Part shown: piece by piece, positions 17,401 to 19,881 of the stretch | Layout: each line of letters starts with the position of its first letter | Position numbering within the stretch: position 1 is the stretch's first letter | Assembly: GCF_000340215.1 (NCBI RefSeq) | Contig: NW_006921541.1 | Coordinates: 3,859,775-3,879,655 of the forward strand | Source: Pseudocercospora fijiensis CIRAD86 | Lineage: Eukaryota; Ascomycota; Dothideomycetes; Mycosphaerellales; Mycosphaerellaceae | Reading direction: 5' to 3' | Length of the DNA stretch: 19,881 nucleotides | The notes under the pieces: generated by a model | The model's database searches: none | Seen by the model: only the letters and a program-made list of their open reading frames with translations | What the model was told of the DNA's origin: nothing | Position numbers and translations under genes: made by a program

Positions 17401-19881
17401 GAAAGCGCTTAAGTATTAACAGCAGTCTTCCGTATAAAAGTTATCGTTAACGGGCACCCGACGAGTGCATTAATAGATTCCGGAGCGAGCGGGAACTTTG
17501 CCTCCGAATTATTCGTTAAAAGCCGAGGGATCGCAACCCGAAGCAGAAGAGAAGGAGCGTATAAACTTATAGCAGTAGATAGGTTACCGCTACCTAGCGT
17601 AGAACGAGAAACGATACCGTTACTACTAGCTATCTAATAGCACTACGAGGAGATTGTCTTAGATATTACTAATATAGCTAGTTATGATATTGTATTAGGC
17701 ATACCTTAGTTAAGAAAGCATAACCCAGTCGTAGACTAGAGAAAAGGAGTACTTACATTTAAGGAATGCGACTGTATAATCGGCATTCAACCTATATAGC
17801 GGCAGCGTTCGTAGGCAGATAAGATTGACAAACGTAGGGCGATTCGTAAGACGTTTGCGTCGACAGGAATTACGGAGAACCGTATTCAACCCGGATCGAC
17901 ACTACCGTTAGGTTAGGAGGGTTACAATAATGATTACGGGAAGGATAGAAGTTATACGCTATCGAAGAATGAAGCTAGAATCTCGGACCTAGACATTCCT
18001 AAAGAGTATACTAAGTAGAAGCGACTCTTTAAAGAGGAGAGAGGCAAGGCAGCCTTACCTAAACACTAACTATAGGATTATAAAATACACTTACAGCCTA
18101 GGAAAGAGCCTCTATAGGGACCCTTATACGCAATGTCTAAGAAAGAGCTCAAAACCCTAGACAAGTAGCTGAAAGAGAAATTAGAAAAAGGCTAGATACG
18201 GAAGTCGACATCCTCGGCAGCCTTACTAGTAATGTTCGTTCCGAAAGCCGGATTAGACGAAGGACGGCTAGTAGTCGATTTTAGACGACTTAACGACATT
18301 ACAATTAAGAATCGGTACCTACTACCGAACATCGAAGAAATGCAAGACCGATTAACTAGATTAGACTAGTATACGAAGATTAACCTACGCGATACGTTTT
18401 ACGCAATACGTATAGCAGCTAGATACGAATAGATGATAGTATTCCGAACAAGATATAGGCTTTACGAATTCTTAGTTATGCCTATAGGACTTACAAATGC
18501 CCTAGCGTTATATTAAGACCTTGTAAACGAAGTCCTCCGAGACCTTCTAGATATATGCGTTATCGCATATATAGACGATATCTTAGTCTATACTAAAGGA
18601 GCTCTCGCGGACTATATACGAATAGTGCAGGACGTCTTTAAACGATTTACTTAAGTAGGATTTAAGACTGCACCTAAGAAATGCGAATTCTATAAGAAGG
18701 AAGTTAAATTCCTAGGATTTATTATTAGCACTATAGGAATCAGGATCGATCTAGAAAAAACCAAGTCAATATAGGAATAGCTAACGCCTATATGCGTTAA
18801 AGACGTACAATCATTCCTAGGATTAGCTAACTATAACAGGAAATTCATCGAGGGCTATTCTAAGACAGCGGCACCCCTTACGGAGCTTACAAAGAAAGAC
18901 AAGAAATGGAACTAGAGCACGAAGGAAGACGAAGCGTTTAGGCAGCTAAAGAAGCAATACGTTTCTGCGCTAACGCTACGATTATTCGATAGGAGTAAGG
19001 CGGTCTAGATAGAAACAGACGCGTCGGATAGGGCTATAGGAGCATGCCTTATATAGGAGCATAACGGGAAACGACACCCGGTAGCCTATTACTCGAGAAA
19101 GATGTTACCCGCAGAACAGAACTACGACATCTATAATAAGGAGCTACTTACAATAGTTGCATTACTATAATACTAGCGAGTATATGCGGAAGGAGTACTA
19201 AGTCTTACGATTCTTTCTAATTATAAGAATCTAACTTACTTCACTACGACTAAAGTACTAACCCGAAGATAGGCCCGCTAGTCGGAACTACTAGGGCAGT
19301 ATAAGTTCGAAATCCGCTATACCCTAGGACGCGAGAACGGACGAGCCGACGCACTAAGCCGCCGTAGCGACTATATAGAGGGTCACGAACTAGTATAGCA
19401 GCAGATATTAAAAGCAAACCAAGACGGAAGCCTTAGTGCTAATACAAAAGAATTCAACTATATTATACGAGTTCTTTAGGATATAGAAGAACAGTTCCTA
19501 ATCGAATATAGGAAATACCAAGTACCTAAGGAACGAGTTACGGAGTGTATACGACAACACTACGACGGACTAGAAAATGGACACCCTAGAGTTTCAAAAA
19601 CAATAGAACTAGTTAAGCGAAGCTTCGGATTCCTACACATGCGACAACGAGTTCTAGAATATATTAAGAAATGTCCACAATGTTAGCGTAACAAGGCTAA
19701 TAGACACGCTAAATATAGACATATCCAATTTAGGACGCTACTAGATAAACCATAGGACGAAGTTACAATAGACTTTATTACGAAGCTACCGAAGTCTAAG
19801 GATCCGGTTATAGGACATAGCTACGACATAATACTTGTTATAGTCGATAGGCTTACGAAATACGCATACTTCATTCCTACT
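17400..19881 (+). pseudogene. pol: Pol of the second element (protease-RT-RNase H-integrase, partial), RIP-degraded
   Basis: One frame runs from about 17400 to the window end. Protease: VIVNGHPTSALIDSGASGNF, with DSGA at 17476-17487, and DIVLGIP near 17690. RT: FVPKAGLDEGRLVVDFRRLN (about 18236), a YLLPNIEEM block, YEFLVMPIGLTNAL, and catalytic YIDD at 18568-18579. RNase H: TDASD (from 19015) with [15 protein letters not shown]; tether with NGRADALSRRS. Integrase: HHCC finger H...H (DGLENGHPRVSK) with C-PQC at 19672-19686, then the core start [12 protein letters not shown] and [12 protein letters not shown] at the edge. Stops (TAG, TAA) break the frame, but the catalytic residues listed are intact, so this copy has less RIP damage than the 12.26-kb element. 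Confidence 0.9.

Larger units (their letters stand above)
15107..19881 (+). mobile_element. Second Ty3/gypsy LTR retrotransposon (Tf1/sushi-like), 5' part, cut by window end
   Basis: The order on the plus strand is 5' LTR, primer site, Gag with zinc knuckle, protease, RT, RNase H and the start of integrase. RT with FVPKAG...RLVVDFRRLN and YIDDILVYTK, plus RNase H TDASD and [20 protein letters not shown], is the common fungal chromovirus-type gypsy lineage. Whether a chromodomain follows is outside the window. RIP stops are present but catalytic residues mostly survive. The 3' LTR and target duplication are not visible. Confidence 0.9.

Overview
The window is a nest of transposable elements from a filamentous ascomycete (Pezizomycotina) genome, and I see no intact host gene. 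CpA and TpG are scarce while TpA, TAG and TAA are very common, yet CpG survives. Reading frames stay open in phase for kilobases except for TAG and TAA codons, as expected when CAG, CAA or TGG are hit by repeat-induced point mutation (RIP). RIP restricts the host to fungi, and the element families fit Pezizomycotina. The species cannot be named from this.

Layout. Bases 1-1337 and 13598-about 13990 (minus strand) are two parts of one Tad1-like non-LTR retrotransposon (LINE) ORF2: endonuclease, then the start of reverse transcriptase. It is split by a complete 12.26-kb Ty3/gypsy LTR retrotransposon at 1338-13597, also on the minus strand. That element has 279-bp LTRs, a 4-bp CTAG target duplication, a primer-binding-site candidate, a polypurine tract, Gag-protease (12521-9426), RT-RNase H-integrase (about 9402-5689), a possible small module (5419-4987), and a large extra frame, ORF3, of about 912 codons (4542-1804). 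ORF3 lies downstream of pol, where envelope genes sit in some retroelements, but I do not recognise its product. From 15107 to the window end is a second Ty3/gypsy element on the plus strand, cut off by the window edge in its integrase. It has a 346-bp LTR and appears to self-prime like Tf1. Between the LINE and this LTR (about 14126-15106) lies an unidentified stretch with a possible Gly/Arg-containing reading frame on the minus strand.

The most unusual signal is a 25-27 bp near-palindrome present five times in the 12.26-kb element and nowhere else that I could find: in the leader before gag, between gag and pol, twice between pol and ORF3, and after ORF3. At the four copies that follow a reading frame, the TAA at its start is in phase with that frame. 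Together with ORF3 this suggests a modular LTR retrotransposon with repeated ORF-junction signals.

All protein-coding frames here are RIP-damaged, several at catalytic residues (RT xxDD to ND, integrase E to K, zinc-knuckle H or C to Y). This copy of the large element cannot be active. The second element is less damaged and keeps YIDD, TDASD and the integrase H-H-C-C residues, though stops still interrupt it.
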